From assembly GCA_963836605.1 (NCBI GenBank), contig CAWIKB010000007.1, positions 62,001 to 126,000 on the forward strand: 64,000 nucleotides of DNA. Direction: 5' to 3'. Under the pieces are notes generated by a model that saw only the letters and a list, made by a program, of their open reading frames with translations, was not told where the DNA came from and searched no databases. Below are positions 1-9,430 of this stretch, one piece after another. The position numbers and the translations under genes were made by a program. Within the stretch, counting starts at the first letter, position 1, and each line of letters starts with the position of its first letter. This DNA comes from Bog-473 sp963836605. Its GTDB lineage: Bacteria > Actinomycetota > Acidimicrobiia > Acidimicrobiales > RAAP-2.

Positions 1-477
1 GCCTCGGACGAGGTGTTGATGATGCGCCCCGTGACCTCGTCGCCCGCCTTGGCCTTGTTGCGCCAGTAGACGGCAGCGAAATGGGTGGGGGCAAAGTGTC
101 CCTTGAGATGGACGCGGATCACGTCGTCCCAGTCGGACTCCTCCATGTTGAACGACATCTTGTCCCGGAGGATCCCGGCGTTGTTGACCAGGATGTCGAG
201 CCTTCCGAAGGTGTCGATGGCCTGTTCGACCACGTTCTTTCCGCCCTGCCACGAGCTGATGTCGTCGCCGTTGACCGCGGCGTCGCCGCCCCGCTCCTTG
301 ATCAGGGCGACCACGTCCTCGGCCGGGTGCTCGTCGGCGGCCGTATTGGTCGAGCGCGCCGCCGACGTCGTTGACGATCACCTGGGCCCCCTCGCTGGCC
401 AGCAGGAGCGCCTCCTCGCGGCCGATGCCCCGCCCGGCTCCGGTGACGATGGCAACCTTGCCGTCAAGCAGTCCCAT
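1..477 (-). pseudogene. SDR family oxidoreductase, partial, frameshifted
   Basis: Short-chain dehydrogenase/reductase; its 3' end lies beyond the left edge. It starts at ATG 477 with an AGAGGG ribosome site just upstream. The N-terminus has the Rossmann motif VTGAGRGIG (about residues 11-19) and, after a frameshift near 345, the NNAG motif of the family and a downstream stretch ending at the Thr-Ser of the active-site strand. The sequence around NDVGGALD followed by ADEHPAEDVV resembles the SDRs related to peroxisomal multifunctional enzyme 2, so a 3-hydroxyacyl-CoA or 3-oxoacyl reductase role is possible. One extra base explains the shift. The substrate is unknown. Confidence 0.75.
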
Positions 478-553
478 GGGATCCCTCTTTCTCGAACGAT
501 GCACGAGCGCGCCAGCTGTCGCGCGGCGCGAGCAGCATTGCCGATCCGGTTGC

Positions 554-1582
554 TCAGGGGCAAAACTGCTCCAGGGCCGAAGCCGTGACCTCTGCGATCA
601 GGGCGGTGGTCTCGGACCGGGCCCGATGTGGTCCGAATCGTTCGGCCAGGCTGGCGATTTCCAGGCCCACTGGTGGGGAACGGAGCAACGCCTGGTCCGC
701 GTCGCCGACGATGCACAGGACCGGGCAACGTCCCGCGGCCAGGGCCAGGACGCCACCGGCAACCTTCCCTTCGAACGAAGGGGGATCGAGGTGCCCCTCG
801 CCGGTGAGGACCAGGTCGGCCGCGCCGATGAGGGCGTCCAGGCCGTTCAGCTCGGCCAGGAGATCGAATCCGGGGGCCAGCCGGGCTCCAAGGGCCGCCA
901 AGCCACCGGCCAGGCCTCCGGCCGCTCCGGCTCCGGGCAGGGCGTCGACATCGACGCCGAAGTCCCGCTCGGTAGCGCTCGGCCAGGAAGCCGAGCCGGT
1001 CGGTCAAGACGGCGATCTGCTCGGGCGTGGCCCCTTTCTGGGGACCGAAGACCCGGGCCGCATCGCGGAACGCGGTGGTCACGTCGCACGCCACCACCAA
1101 ATCGACATCGGCCAGGGCATCGGACTGGGCCCACGGCCCGGACGGCACCCCATCCTCCGTCCGTGGTGGCGGAACCACCACAGCCGACGATGATGTGGGT
1201 GGCTCCGGCGGCCCGGGCCTCGAGCAAGAGGCGACCGACTCCCGTCGTATCGGCCCGCACGGGCTGATCGCCCTTGGGCGTGGGGAGCAGGGATCGCCCG
1301 GCCCGCCCGCGCCATCTCGATGACCGCGGTGGGCCCGTGCGCATCGGTGGCGGGGAGCAGGCGCCATTCGGCCCGCGTCGGCCGGCCCAGCATGTCGGGA
1401 ACGGTCGAGAACTGCGGGCTGCCGCCCACCACTTCGAGCAATCCCTCGCCGCCGTCGGACATGGGCACTTCCCGGGCCGCCCAGCCGGCGTCGCGGGCCG
1501 GACCCGCCATGGCCGCGGCCGCCTCAGCGGCCGATGCCGTGCCCCTGAATTTGTCGGGCGCAGCGACCAGGACCGGCATCAT
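554..1582 (-). pseudogene. Glycerate kinase, frameshifted
   Basis: Glycerate kinase of the GlxK/GarK family, which phosphorylates D-glycerate with ATP. The start at 1582 gives an N-terminus with the family motif APDKFRGTASAAEAA. Later blocks are SDGGEGLLEVV, the ATHIIVGCGGSATTDGG loop, VVACDVTTAFRDAARVFGPQKGATPEQ, and LTGEGHLDPPSFEGK near the C-terminus, in the expected order over about 340 residues. These blocks lie in three reading frames, with shifts near 1290, 1120 and 960, so the gene cannot be translated as written. The family assignment rests on these motifs. The number of indels in a GC-rich stretch suggests sequence error as much as real decay. Confidence 0.75.
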
Positions 1583-1668
1583 GCCTGAAGCTAGACGACG
1601 GGCGACGACGGTGCCCGCGAGGCGGGTGAACCAATGTGTGCGGGGTCGGCAGCGCCTGGGGCGCTCCG

Positions 1669-3537
1669 TTAGACGGCCGTCTTCCAGAGTGCGAGGTTCT
1701 GCACGGTCAACCGGGAGGAGGGCGGCTCGCTCAGTTTGGAAAACAGGGTTCCCGGCTGGGTGCAATGGATCAGCAGGGTGCTCGATCGCGGGCTTCCGGG
1801 GGTGAGCGCTCGAGACCTGACCGCCGTCGTGGACCCCGCTGCGCTCTGGCACCAGACCGAGAAGGTTCCCGAAGCTGCACCCGCGAGTTCATAACTGAGG
1901 GTCGTCCTGTACGTCCCCGGCTGAATGGCCAGAATCGGCACACCGGGCACGCCAGCCGGAACAGCAGCTCTGGCGGCAGCGCTCCCGAACGTCGTCGCCG
2001 AGAAGGAGAGTGGAGTCGTGGGAAGTTCTGGGGCAACGCTCACGGCCAGGACGACGAGAGGGACACTGAGGATCAGCAGGAACGTCAGGGACGCGATGGG
2101 CCCTTCTGCATCGCGGCGGGCGTAGCGAAGCGCCGCGAAGAAGCCGAGAAGACAGAGTCCTAGTGCAAGAGGCAGAGCGAAGGCCGGGGCTCCGAAGTAC
2201 TGGCCCAGACTATCGAATTGCGGGATGATCGAGTTCAGCCCGGGCCACCATCCCCCGAAGAGTGCCGGATCCCAGGAACGGAAATAGTTGTAGTACACAT
2301 GGTTCCCCGACACGATGGGGATGGCCTGGTAGATCCAGGCTCCCGCCACCAAAATGATCGGAGCCCACAGGGTTCGTTGCCTCGCTTGCCACCGCGAGAT
2401 GGCCCAGCCCGTCCAGGCCGCCAGCAGCGGCATGATCGACCATTCGAAGCGACCGTCGAAGGAATAGCCGCCGTAAGAGTTCGACGTGTAGGTCCCGTTG
2501 ATCACCAGGATCACGGCCACCGTGGCCAGACTGCTCACAGTGGCGAGGGGGAGGACCTTTCTGGCCAGCCAGAGCCCGGCCACTCCCACCAGAGCGGTCG
2601 GCAGTTGCACGAAGATCCCCTGGTCGCGGCCGAACAACAGGCCCATGACGAGCTGCAGCGTGTTGCCATTGAACGTCAGGGGTGGCACCGGATGGCCCGT
2701 GAGGCGGCAGAAGAAGCGGAGGTTGTAGGTAAAGAGAAGCACCCACGAAACGGTTATGGCTGCCACCACGACGACAGGCGATCGCCACGAACCACGGATC
2801 CGGAGGACCATCACCACGAAGACCACGAGTACGATCAGGCCGACGGCAAGGTTCTTGACCTGGAGCCACGGCAGGATTCCCGCGGCAGCCGCGATCACGC
2901 CGGCGGACAGCTTCGTGAGTTGTCGGGACCGCTCGACCACGGCCAGCTCAACAACCGCGCACGCCAAGAGAACTCCGGAGATGAGGTCGGGGAAGATCTG
3001 CGTGGTCGCGATGAGCACGGCGGGAGCAGCAAACATCAGGCCGAGCAGGACCTGGGAACGACGATGGAGTCCGGCCAGGAGCGAAACCCTGCGATGGAGA
3101 AAGACGAATCCGGCAATCTCGACTGACATGAGGCCGGCACGAGCGACCAGCTCCCCTCCGAGGTTGAAGAAAGGGGCTAACAACACGGGCAGGCCCGGTT
3201 CGAAGATGCCGACCTCGCCGTGCGGTCCACGGAAGACCTCGAGCGTGTGGGGAGTGTGGATCGTCGTTCCCGGTGGGAAGGCGGAGAACGTGTGGTGGTG
3301 AAAGTCAGCGGCCACCACGGAGAGCGTTTGGGGATGGAGGTGCCAGAGCGCCTGCGACTCCACCAGGTACCAGACCTCATCGCCGGTGGTGTTCGCTCCA
3401 TGGAGACGGGTGATCCAGATGATGCCGAGCTCGAGGGCCACACCGATGACGCAGCATCCGGCAATGATGGCGATCCGAGTGGCAGATCGGGAAGATCGAG
3501 CGTGCGCGCCACGCCCGCTGGTAGGTCCGCTGGCCAT
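1669..3537 (-). CDS. Polytopic membrane protein, GT-C glycosyltransferase-like
   Basis: A 622-residue integral membrane protein with about ten to twelve hydrophobic segments, the first around residues 22-42. It is followed by an outside loop containing TTGDEVWYL, which resembles the Asp-Glu motif in the first loop of GT-C fold enzymes (PMT and arabinosyl/mannosyltransferase types). The C-terminal 130 residues are mostly non-membrane and probably extracytoplasmic. Family knowledge suggests sugar transfer from a polyprenyl-phosphate donor onto a cell-surface acceptor, but no specific subfamily is recognised. The gene is intact and stands alone between glycerate kinase and tRNA-Leu on the same strand. 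Confidence 0.6.
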   Translation of the reverse strand: MASGPTSGRGAHARSSRSATRIAIIAGCCVIGVALELGIIWITRLHGANTTGDEVWYLVESQALWHLHPQTLSVVAADFHHHTFSAFPPGTTIHTPHTLEVFRGPHGEVGIFEPGLPVLLAPFFNLGGELVARAGLMSVEIAGFVFLHRRVSLLAGLHRRSQVLLGLMFAAPAVLIATTQIFPDLISGVLLACAVVELAVVERSRQLTKLSAGVIAAAAGILPWLQVKNLAVGLIVLVVFVVMVLRIRGSWRSPVVVVAAITVSWVLLFTYNLRFFCRLTGHPVPPLTFNGNTLQLVMGLLFGRDQGIFVQLPTALVGVAGLWLARKVLPLATVSSLATVAVILVINGTYTSNSYGGYSFDGRFEWSIMPLLAAWTGWAISRWQARQRTLWAPIILVAGAWIYQAIPIVSGNHVYYNYFRSWDPALFGGWWPGLNSIIPQFDSLGQYFGAPAFALPLALGLCLLGFFAALRYARRDAEGPIASLTFLLILSVPLVVLAVSVAPELPTTPLSFSATTFGSAAARAAVPAGVPGVPILAIQPGTYRTTLSYELAGAASGTFSVWCQSAAGSTTAVRSRALTPGSPRSSTLLIHCTQPGTLFSKLSEPPSSRLTVQNLALWKTAV

Positions 3538-3638
3538 TTCGACCCGGAGCGTAGATGACGCCCCCCCGGCGCAGGGCTGTCATCGCAGGTGAGAAGGCGT
3601 GGATCACCCGATGTGCGACCATCGTCGGGTGCCACGAG

Positions 3639-3727
<89 letters not shown>

Positions 3728-3804
3728 GGGCCCGCACTGCGGGTGAACAGGGATTCTACGACGAGATAACCACGGGTGCGCGTTCTGACAGGTAGCCTCT
3801 CGAC

Positions 3805-4416
3805 ATGGCTCCTGCATCCTCCCTTCCCTCCATCGTCGCCGCCGGCGCCGGTAGCGAACCCACCTCGGACATCTACCAGCGCCTGCTCAAAGAGCGCATC
3901 GTGTTCATTGGCAGCGCGATCGACCAGGGCACGGCCAATCTGGTCTGTGCCCAGCTCATCCTGCTCGAATCGGAAGACTCCGAAAAGGACATTTCCCTCT
4001 ACATCAACTCCCCCGGGGGTTCGGTGACCGACGGGCTGGCCATCTACGACACCATGCAGTACGTCCGTCCCGACGTGTCGACCATCTGCGTCGGCCTGGC
4101 CGCCAGCATGGGTCAATTCCTCCTGTGCGCCGGGGCCGCCGGCAAGCGCTACGCCCTGCCGCACTCCCGGATCCTGATGCACCAGCCCTCCGGGGCCATG
4201 CAGGGCCAGGCGGCGGACATCGCGATCCAGGCTGAGCAGATCATCTACCTGAAGCGGATGATGGCCGAGCGCATCGCGCTCCACACCGGGCAAACGCTCG
4301 AGCGGATTGAAGCGGACTCCGACCGCGACCGTTGGTTCACCGCCGAGGAGGCCCGTGAGTACGGCTTCATCGATCAGGTGATTGACCGGTCCGTCGTCGC
4401 GACGGGAAGCGCATAG
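3805..4416 (+). CDS. clpP: ATP-dependent Clp protease proteolytic subunit
   Basis: ClpP, the serine peptidase barrel that degrades proteins fed by ClpX or ClpC/ClpA unfoldases in the cytoplasm. The 203-residue length is usual. The catalytic triad is visible: Ser101 in GLAASMGQF, His126 in RILMHQPSG and Asp175 in SDRDRWF. The oxyanion and strand motif INSPGGSV is at about 68-74. A processed N-terminal propeptide of about 20 residues is likely from the family. No clpX or second clpP lies beside it; the next gene starts 2 bp after the stop as an unrelated ABC permease. Confidence 0.96.
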   Translation: MAPASSLPSIVAAGAGSEPTSDIYQRLLKERIVFIGSAIDQGTANLVCAQLILLESEDSEKDISLYINSPGGSVTDGLAIYDTMQYVRPDVSTICVGLAASMGQFLLCAGAAGKRYALPHSRILMHQPSGAMQGQAADIAIQAEQIIYLKRMMAERIALHTGQTLERIEADSDRDRWFTAEEAREYGFIDQVIDRSVVATGSA

Positions 4417-4418
4417 AC

Positions 4419-5465
4419 GTGTCATTGGAAGTCCCGGCTTCCCCTACGGACGCCGATCCTCCCAAAGATGTCGGCGGGCACGAGGGCTACGGGCTGGAAC
4501 GACCGGTAGCCGACCAGTCACCCATGGCGGCGGAGGCGGCTGGGTTCAGCGCGCTCGAGGCGCGCGGCAACAAGGTCACGCGCGTCGTGACCCCGACCAT
4601 CGGTGTGGGCCAGCGCATGCGCGAGATCTGGCTCTCCCGGGAACTCCTCGTCTACCTGGTCCGCACCGAGATCAAGGTGAAGTACAAGAACTCGGCATTG
4701 GGCCTCGTCTGGTCCATGGTGGCGCCGGCCATGACCCTGGCCATCTACTTCGTCGTGTTCCAGATCGTGCTGGGCAACAAGATGCCCCATTTCGTCATCT
4801 TTCTCTTCGCCGGCCTTCTCGTGTGGAACCTCTTCTCCCTCGGCGTGCAGACCGGTACGGGCGTCATCGTCAACAACGCCGCGATCGTGAAGAAGGTGGC
4901 GTTTCCCCGAGAAATTCTGGCGCTGGCCGCGGTGGGCTCTGCCCTCGTCTTCTTCTGCTTCCAAGCGGTGGTGATGGCCATCTTCATGATCGTGCTCCAC
5001 GTGGCCCCCGCCGTCTCGTACTTCCCGCTCCTGCTCCTGGCCCTCTTCACCGCCATGGTGCTGGCCTGTGCCCTGGGCGTGCTGCTGTCGTCGATCAATG
5101 TGTACCTGCGGGACATGCAGCACCTCATCGAGGTGGTCCTCACCGCGTGGTTCTGGGCCTGCCCCATCGTCTACGCCTATCAGCAGAACATCGCGTTGAA
5201 GCTGGGGCCGAAGGGTCTGACGTGGGTGTACTTCCTCAACCCGGTGACCCCCCTGGTCTTGAGCTTTCAGCGGACGCTGTACGCCCACGCCACCACCTAC
5301 GCCACCGTCAATGGCGTCAAGCAGGCCTTCTACGTCCTCCCACCGTGGAGCTACGGGCAGTACGTGCTGCTCGACCTCGGTGTCCTGGCGGTCTCGGCCG
5401 TGCTCTTCGTGGTGGCTCTGGCCGTCTTCGGCCGGTTGGAGGGCAACTTTGCCGAGGAGCTCTAA
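4419..5465 (+). CDS. ABC-2 type polysaccharide export permease (Wzm/TagG-like)
   Basis: A 348-residue permease of the ABC-2 family that exports polymerised glycans across the cytoplasmic membrane. An N-terminal cytosolic stretch of about 65 residues is followed by the typical amphipathic entry (REIWLSRELLVYLVRTEIKVKYKNSALG), an LGLVWSMVAPA segment and about six membrane helices. It starts with GTG 2 bp after the clpP stop. The ATPase partner starts 3 bp after this gene's stop, so the two are one operon. Teichoic-acid TagG or O-antigen Wzm are the nearest known roles; the glycosyltransferases downstream support a glycan substrate. Confidence 0.88.
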   Translation: MSLEVPASPTDADPPKDVGGHEGYGLERPVADQSPMAAEAAGFSALEARGNKVTRVVTPTIGVGQRMREIWLSRELLVYLVRTEIKVKYKNSALGLVWSMVAPAMTLAIYFVVFQIVLGNKMPHFVIFLFAGLLVWNLFSLGVQTGTGVIVNNAAIVKKVAFPREILALAAVGSALVFFCFQAVVMAIFMIVLHVAPAVSYFPLLLLALFTAMVLACALGVLLSSINVYLRDMQHLIEVVLTAWFWACPIVYAYQQNIALKLGPKGLTWVYFLNPVTPLVLSFQRTLYAHATTYATVNGVKQAFYVLPPWSYGQYVLLDLGVLAVSAVLFVVALAVFGRLEGNFAEEL

Positions 5466-5468
5466 CCG

Positions 5469-6756
5469 ATGAGCGACTTCTCGGTTGACGTGCGGGGAAT
5501 CTCCAAGCGCTTCCGCCTGGCCCACGGAAGGCACAACTCGCTCAAGGAGCGGGTGATCCACCGGGGTCGCGTCGCCCACGAGGACTTCTGGGCCTTGAAG
5601 GACGTCTCGCTCAAGATCATGGAAGGTGAGACCGTCGGCATCCTGGGCCGGAACGGATCGGGCAAGTCGACCCTCCTGAAATGCATCTGTGGGGTCCTGC
5701 AGCCGACTGCGGGCGAGGTCGCCGTGCGGGGGAAGTTGGCCGGCCTGCTGGAGCTCGGGGCCGGATTCCAGCAGGATCTGACCGGGCGGGAGAACATCTT
5801 TCTCAACGGATCGCTGCTGGGCATGACCAAGCGTGAGATCGAAAAGGTCTTCGATGCCATCGTGGACTTCTCCGAGCTCGAGGAGTTCATCGACAGTGCG
5901 GTCAAGTTCTATTCGTCGGGCATGTACGTCCGGCTCGGCTTCGCCGTCGCGGTGAACGTCGACCCCGACATCCTGGTCATCGACGAGGTCCTGGCCGTGG
6001 GGGACGAGCGCTTCCAGCGCAAGTGCATCGATCGGATCAAGCTCTTCCAGCAGGAAGGCCGGACCATCCTTCTCGTCTCGCACTCACCTGATCAGGTGCG
6101 GGCCATCTGTGGATCGCGCCGTCGTGCTGAGCCACGGCGCTCTGGTGGGTGAGGGCGAAACCGGTGAGGTCGTGCGCATCTTCCGGGAAGGGCTCATGGA
6201 GGAGGGGTCCGGGATGGCGACGACCGAACCGGCCACCGGATCGGCCAACGAGGCCCCGATACCCGCCTCGATCGCCACGCCGGACAGTGGGCGACCGGTT
6301 CGCCTGACCGAGATCACGCAGTCCCACCCGGGCGACGGGGCCCGGGCCTATCTCCGCACGGGCGAGGCGCTCACCGTCAACGTCGGCTTTCACGCCAACA
6401 TCGCCTGTGACGACGTGGTGTTCAGCATCGAGGTGCACAATGACGAGGGCGTGGTCTTGATGCACACGGACACGTCCATCATCGGCCACACTTTCAGCGT
6501 GCCCTCCGGCCCCGGCGTCATCCAGATGCGCCTCAAGGACCTGCCCATGCTCGATGGAGACTTCTCGTACTGCATCGGCATTCAGAGCCGCGGCGGCCTG
6601 CAGTACGACTGGTGCGAACCGGCGGGAAAGTTCGAGATCATGAACGCCGGGAAGACGACCGGGTCCATCCACATGCCCGTCGAGGTCGCGCTGCTCGCCG
6701 CGGATCCCCCCGCCGCCACCGAGCTGCTCTCCCCACAGGCTGCCCCGCTTCGCTAG
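5469..6756 (+). pseudogene. ABC transporter ATPase with Wzt C-terminal domain, one frameshift
   Basis: ATPase partner of the upstream permease. The N-terminal 220 residues hold Walker A GRNGSGKST (60-68), the signature YSSGM (148-152) and Walker B ILVIDE (168-173), in the order typical of TagH/Wzt proteins. An extra G near 6110 moves the frame. The second frame then continues with the end of the ATPase domain (DRAVVLSHGALV) and a C-terminal beta-rich domain of about 130 residues, like the carbohydrate-binding domain of Wzt, which in O-antigen systems recognises the finished, capped chain. The whole gene would encode about 428 residues. Removing one base restores it, so a sequencing error is plausible. 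Confidence 0.85.
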
Positions 6757-6769
6757 CGGATCACGTCCG

Positions 6770-7801
6770 ATGACCGATTCAGACCCGCCGTCAGCGGATC
6801 CCACAGCGGATCCCACCGTGGACCCCTCCGTCGACCTGGTCCAGGTCATGGCCGAGATCGGGGAAGAGGCGCGCCGGCAGCGTGCGGCCGGCGACCTGCC
6901 GGTGGCGCGTGAGCGCGAGCTCGACGAGCTCTTTCTGGCCCACTCGCCGGTGTCCGGCGGCGGCGGTGACCTGAGCGAGGCGCTCCAGCGGGTCGACGCC
7001 GCAATTTTCGTGGACCCGGTGGTACCGATCGACTCGAACCGCAAGGCCGGCGCCGCGGTGAAGAAGGGCATGCGCTCCCTCTCCCTGTGGTATGTCGGGT
7101 GGCTCACCCACCAGGTCAATCAGTTCGCCTCGGCCACCAGTCGGAGCCTGCACATCATCGAGCGACGCCTGGACCGGGTCGAGCGCAGCATGGACGTGCA
7201 ACGCGTGACCCCCGCCGGCGTGGTGGAGTTCCCCGCCCTGCTCGGGCCGGATGCCTGGTGGGCCGATGGGGCCGTCGCGGCCGTGGCGGGCGCGCCCGGC
7301 CGCACGCTGCACGCCGCCTGCGCTGACGGGTGGTTGGTACGGCGGATCGGGGAAGCCGGCGAGGACGCCTACGGGGTGGACCCGCGCGCCGACCGGATCG
7401 AGCCGGGGCTGATCGACGCCACCGATCTTCGGGTCGACGACCTGGCCGGCCACCTCCGTGCCGTCGCCCCGGGTGCGCTGGGGGCGGTCATCCTGAGCGG
7501 CGTGATCGACGGGATGGCCGGCGGTGAGCGGTCCCAGCTGCTCGACCTCGTCGCCGACGGGCTGGCCCACGATGGCGTCCTGGTGGTCCATTCGGTGACG
7601 GCCGCATCCTGGGACCGGGCCGATGCGCCCGTGGCGGCGGACCTCTCGCCGGGCCGACCGCTCCGTGGCGAGACCTGGTGCCAGCTCCTCGACGACGGCG
7701 GGTATGACGCCTCGGTCCGGTACGGCCCCGACGCGGCCGACTTCGTGGTCACGGCGGTCCGGCGAGGCGGACCGGCGACGGGGACTCAGCGAGCCGGGTG
7801 A
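6770..7801 (+). CDS. Methyltransferase-like protein of the polysaccharide locus
   Basis: A 343-residue protein with an N-terminal helical region (about 1-150) and a C-terminal Rossmann-like domain. The stretch GRTLHAACADGWLVRRIGEAGEDAYGVDP has the layout of SAM-binding motif I and the acidic end of strand 2, and ALGAVILSGVIDGM looks like motif IV. The canonical GxGxG is weak. In its position, 14 bp after the Wzt-like gene and before a glycosyltransferase, it could modify or cap the exported glycan; that is an inference. It shares its general plan (helical head, poor methyltransferase domain) with the protein at 9427-10158, so the two may be distant paralogues. Confidence 0.6.
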   Translation: MTDSDPPSADPTADPTVDPSVDLVQVMAEIGEEARRQRAAGDLPVARERELDELFLAHSPVSGGGGDLSEALQRVDAAIFVDPVVPIDSNRKAGAAVKKGMRSLSLWYVGWLTHQVNQFASATSRSLHIIERRLDRVERSMDVQRVTPAGVVEFPALLGPDAWWADGAVAAVAGAPGRTLHAACADGWLVRRIGEAGEDAYGVDPRADRIEPGLIDATDLRVDDLAGHLRAVAPGALGAVILSGVIDGMAGGERSQLLDLVADGLAHDGVLVVHSVTAASWDRADAPVAADLSPGRPLRGETWCQLLDDGGYDASVRYGPDAADFVVTAVRRGGPATGTQRAG

Positions 7802-7838
7802 GGGCCGTGGCCCCGGTCGGGGCACCCCGCCGACACCC

Positions 7839-9029
7839 GTGAAGGTCGCGTTCGCGACACCGCGCTACGGTCCCCGCATCATCGGCGGGGCCGAGGCGGC
7901 CGCTCGCCAATTGGCGGAGCATCTGGTGTCGCAGACCGGTTGGCAGGCCGAGGTCTACTCGACGTGCGCACTGGACCCGCACACCTGGGCCGACGAGTTG
8001 GAGCCGGGGGATTCGGTCCTCAATGGTGTCCCGGTCCATCGCTTCGAGGGCACGCACGGGCGCCTCGACGAGTTCTACCGGCTCGATGGTCGATTACGCC
8101 TGGCTCCCCGGCAGGCCAGCATCGCCGAGGCCCAGCGGTGGGTCGACGCCAACGGCCCGGTCTCGAACGAGCTCATCGAGGCGGTGGTGACGGCCGACGC
8201 CGACGTCGTCGCCTTCTACCCCTATCTCTACCACCCGACGGTGGCGGCCATCGGGCGGGTGAAGGTGCCGGCCGTGCTCCATCCGGCGGCTCACGACGAG
8301 CCGGCGCTCTACCTCCCTGTGTTCGGGCAGACCTTCGACCGGGCCGATGCGTTCTGCTATCACACATCGGCGGAACGCCGGCTGGTCGAGCGGACCTACC
8401 CGGTCGCGGCGCGGCCCCAGATCGAGCTGGGGCTCGGGGTGGGACCCTCCGCCGGCGCCGGACGGCCCGGGGCCGAGGTATTGGGCCTGGGCGACCGCCC
8501 CTACATCGTCAGCGTCGGACGGGTGGACGAGCACAAGGGGTCCAAAATGCTCGCGTCCTTCTTCTCCGCCTACAAGGAGCGGCACCGAGGCCCGTTGGCC
8601 CTGGCCTTGGTGGGCCCGGTCTCGGTGGCGCTCGAAGACCATCCCGACATCGTGGTGACCGGCACCGTCAACGAAGCTGACAAATGGGACATCGTGCACG
8701 ACGCCCAGGTCGCTGTCTCGCCTTCCGCGCTCGAATCCTTCTCCCTGGTGGTGCTCGAGGCCTGGGTCGACCGGATCCCCGTGGTGGTCAACGGCCGCTG
8801 TGACCCGACCCGCGAGCACTGTGCACGATCGGGCGGAGGGCTCTGGTTCACGTCGTTCCGGGAGTTCGAGGCGGTGCTCGAGCGCCTCACGGGCGATGCC
8901 GGTCTGCGCAGCTTGCTGGGCGGGCGCGGCCGCGCCTACGTCGACCGTCACTACCAGTGGCCCGTGCTCATCGCGCGCTACGCGGCCTTTCTGGAATCGG
9001 TGGTGGAGCGAGGGCGAGGCCGAGGCTGA
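7839..9029 (+). CDS. Glycosyltransferase, GT4-like
   Basis: A 396-residue GT-B fold glycosyltransferase. The GTG start at 7839 is chosen because it begins the typical first strand KVAFATPRYGP followed by IIGGAEAAARQLAEHL. The C-terminal domain shows SVGRVDEHKGSKML and the E-x7-E motif in ESFSLVVLE that binds the sugar-nucleotide donor in GT4 retaining enzymes. It lies 37 bp after the methyltransferase-like gene and probably adds a sugar to the glycan exported by the ABC transporter upstream. The donor and acceptor cannot be read from the sequence. Its 3' end runs directly into a GCTGA-rich repeat. Confidence 0.82.
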   Translation: MKVAFATPRYGPRIIGGAEAAARQLAEHLVSQTGWQAEVYSTCALDPHTWADELEPGDSVLNGVPVHRFEGTHGRLDEFYRLDGRLRLAPRQASIAEAQRWVDANGPVSNELIEAVVTADADVVAFYPYLYHPTVAAIGRVKVPAVLHPAAHDEPALYLPVFGQTFDRADAFCYHTSAERRLVERTYPVAARPQIELGLGVGPSAGAGRPGAEVLGLGDRPYIVSVGRVDEHKGSKMLASFFSAYKERHRGPLALALVGPVSVALEDHPDIVVTGTVNEADKWDIVHDAQVAVSPSALESFSLVVLEAWVDRIPVVVNGRCDPTREHCARSGGGLWFTSFREFEAVLERLTGDAGLRSLLGGRGRAYVDRHYQWPVLIARYAAFLESVVERGRGRG

Positions 9030-9118
9030 CGCTGACGCTGAAGCAGAGGCTGAACGCTGAAGCTGACGCTGAAGCCGGGTTGAACGCTGAAGCTGAGGCT
9101 GAACGCTGAGGCTGAACC
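9012..9118. repeat. Degenerate GCTGAA/GCTGAC tandem repeat
   Basis: About 105 bp made almost only of GCTGAA, GCTGAC, GCTGAG and GAACGCTGA units, overlapping the last codons of the upstream glycosyltransferase and ending before the next gene. The phase is imperfect, with single-base joints between 6-mers. One frame reads Glu-Ala/Asp-Ala repeats; the others hit TGA repeatedly. Confidence 0.8.
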
Positions 9119-9202
9119 GGGAGCGGCCGCCACCGCGGGACCAGCCCGAAGGCGCAGGACGCCCCGGGGACCCCAAAATCATCATTGGTAGCATCCGCCC
9201 TC

Positions 9203-9430
9203 ATGTCGGCCCCCACTCCCGCTGAGCCCGAAGGCGCGTCCGCCCCGGACGTCGGCGAGACGCTGCAGGCGGCGTTTCGACGCCTGGAGCCTCAGGGGAG
9301 CCCGGCCTGGAACTTCGATGAGGCCATGCGGACCATGGCCGAGCGGTTCGGACCCGGACGCACCCCCTCGCCCCCGCCCCCGCCCCCGCCACCCCGGCGG
9401 CTGGGCTTCCGCAATGGCGCCATCGGGTGA
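9203..9430 (+). CDS. N-terminal part of a split methyltransferase-like protein
   Basis: A 75-residue reading frame starting at ATG 9203, with an acidic, proline-rich sequence and a run of eight prolines near residue 55. It ends in TGA that overlaps the GTG start of the next frame (GTGA). It may be a separate small protein coupled to the next gene. I think it more likely the N-terminal part of one protein, because the methyltransferase-like gene at 6770 has a similar helical head of about this length. No function is recognised. Confidence 0.4.
   Translation: MSAPTPAEPEGASAPDVGETLQAAFRRLEPQGSPAWNFDEAMRTMAERFGPGRTPSPPPPPPPPRRLGFRNGAIG

Noticed and set aside
4518..6083. A 521-codon minus-strand open frame, rich in His, Asp and Glu
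   Set aside because: Antisense to the ABC permease and ATPase genes; its composition is what the codon bias of those genes gives in reverse.
9012..9118. CRISPR-like array
   Set aside because: Units are 5-9 bp with no spacers; it is a simple degenerate repeat. No other candidate array and no cas genes were seen in the window.
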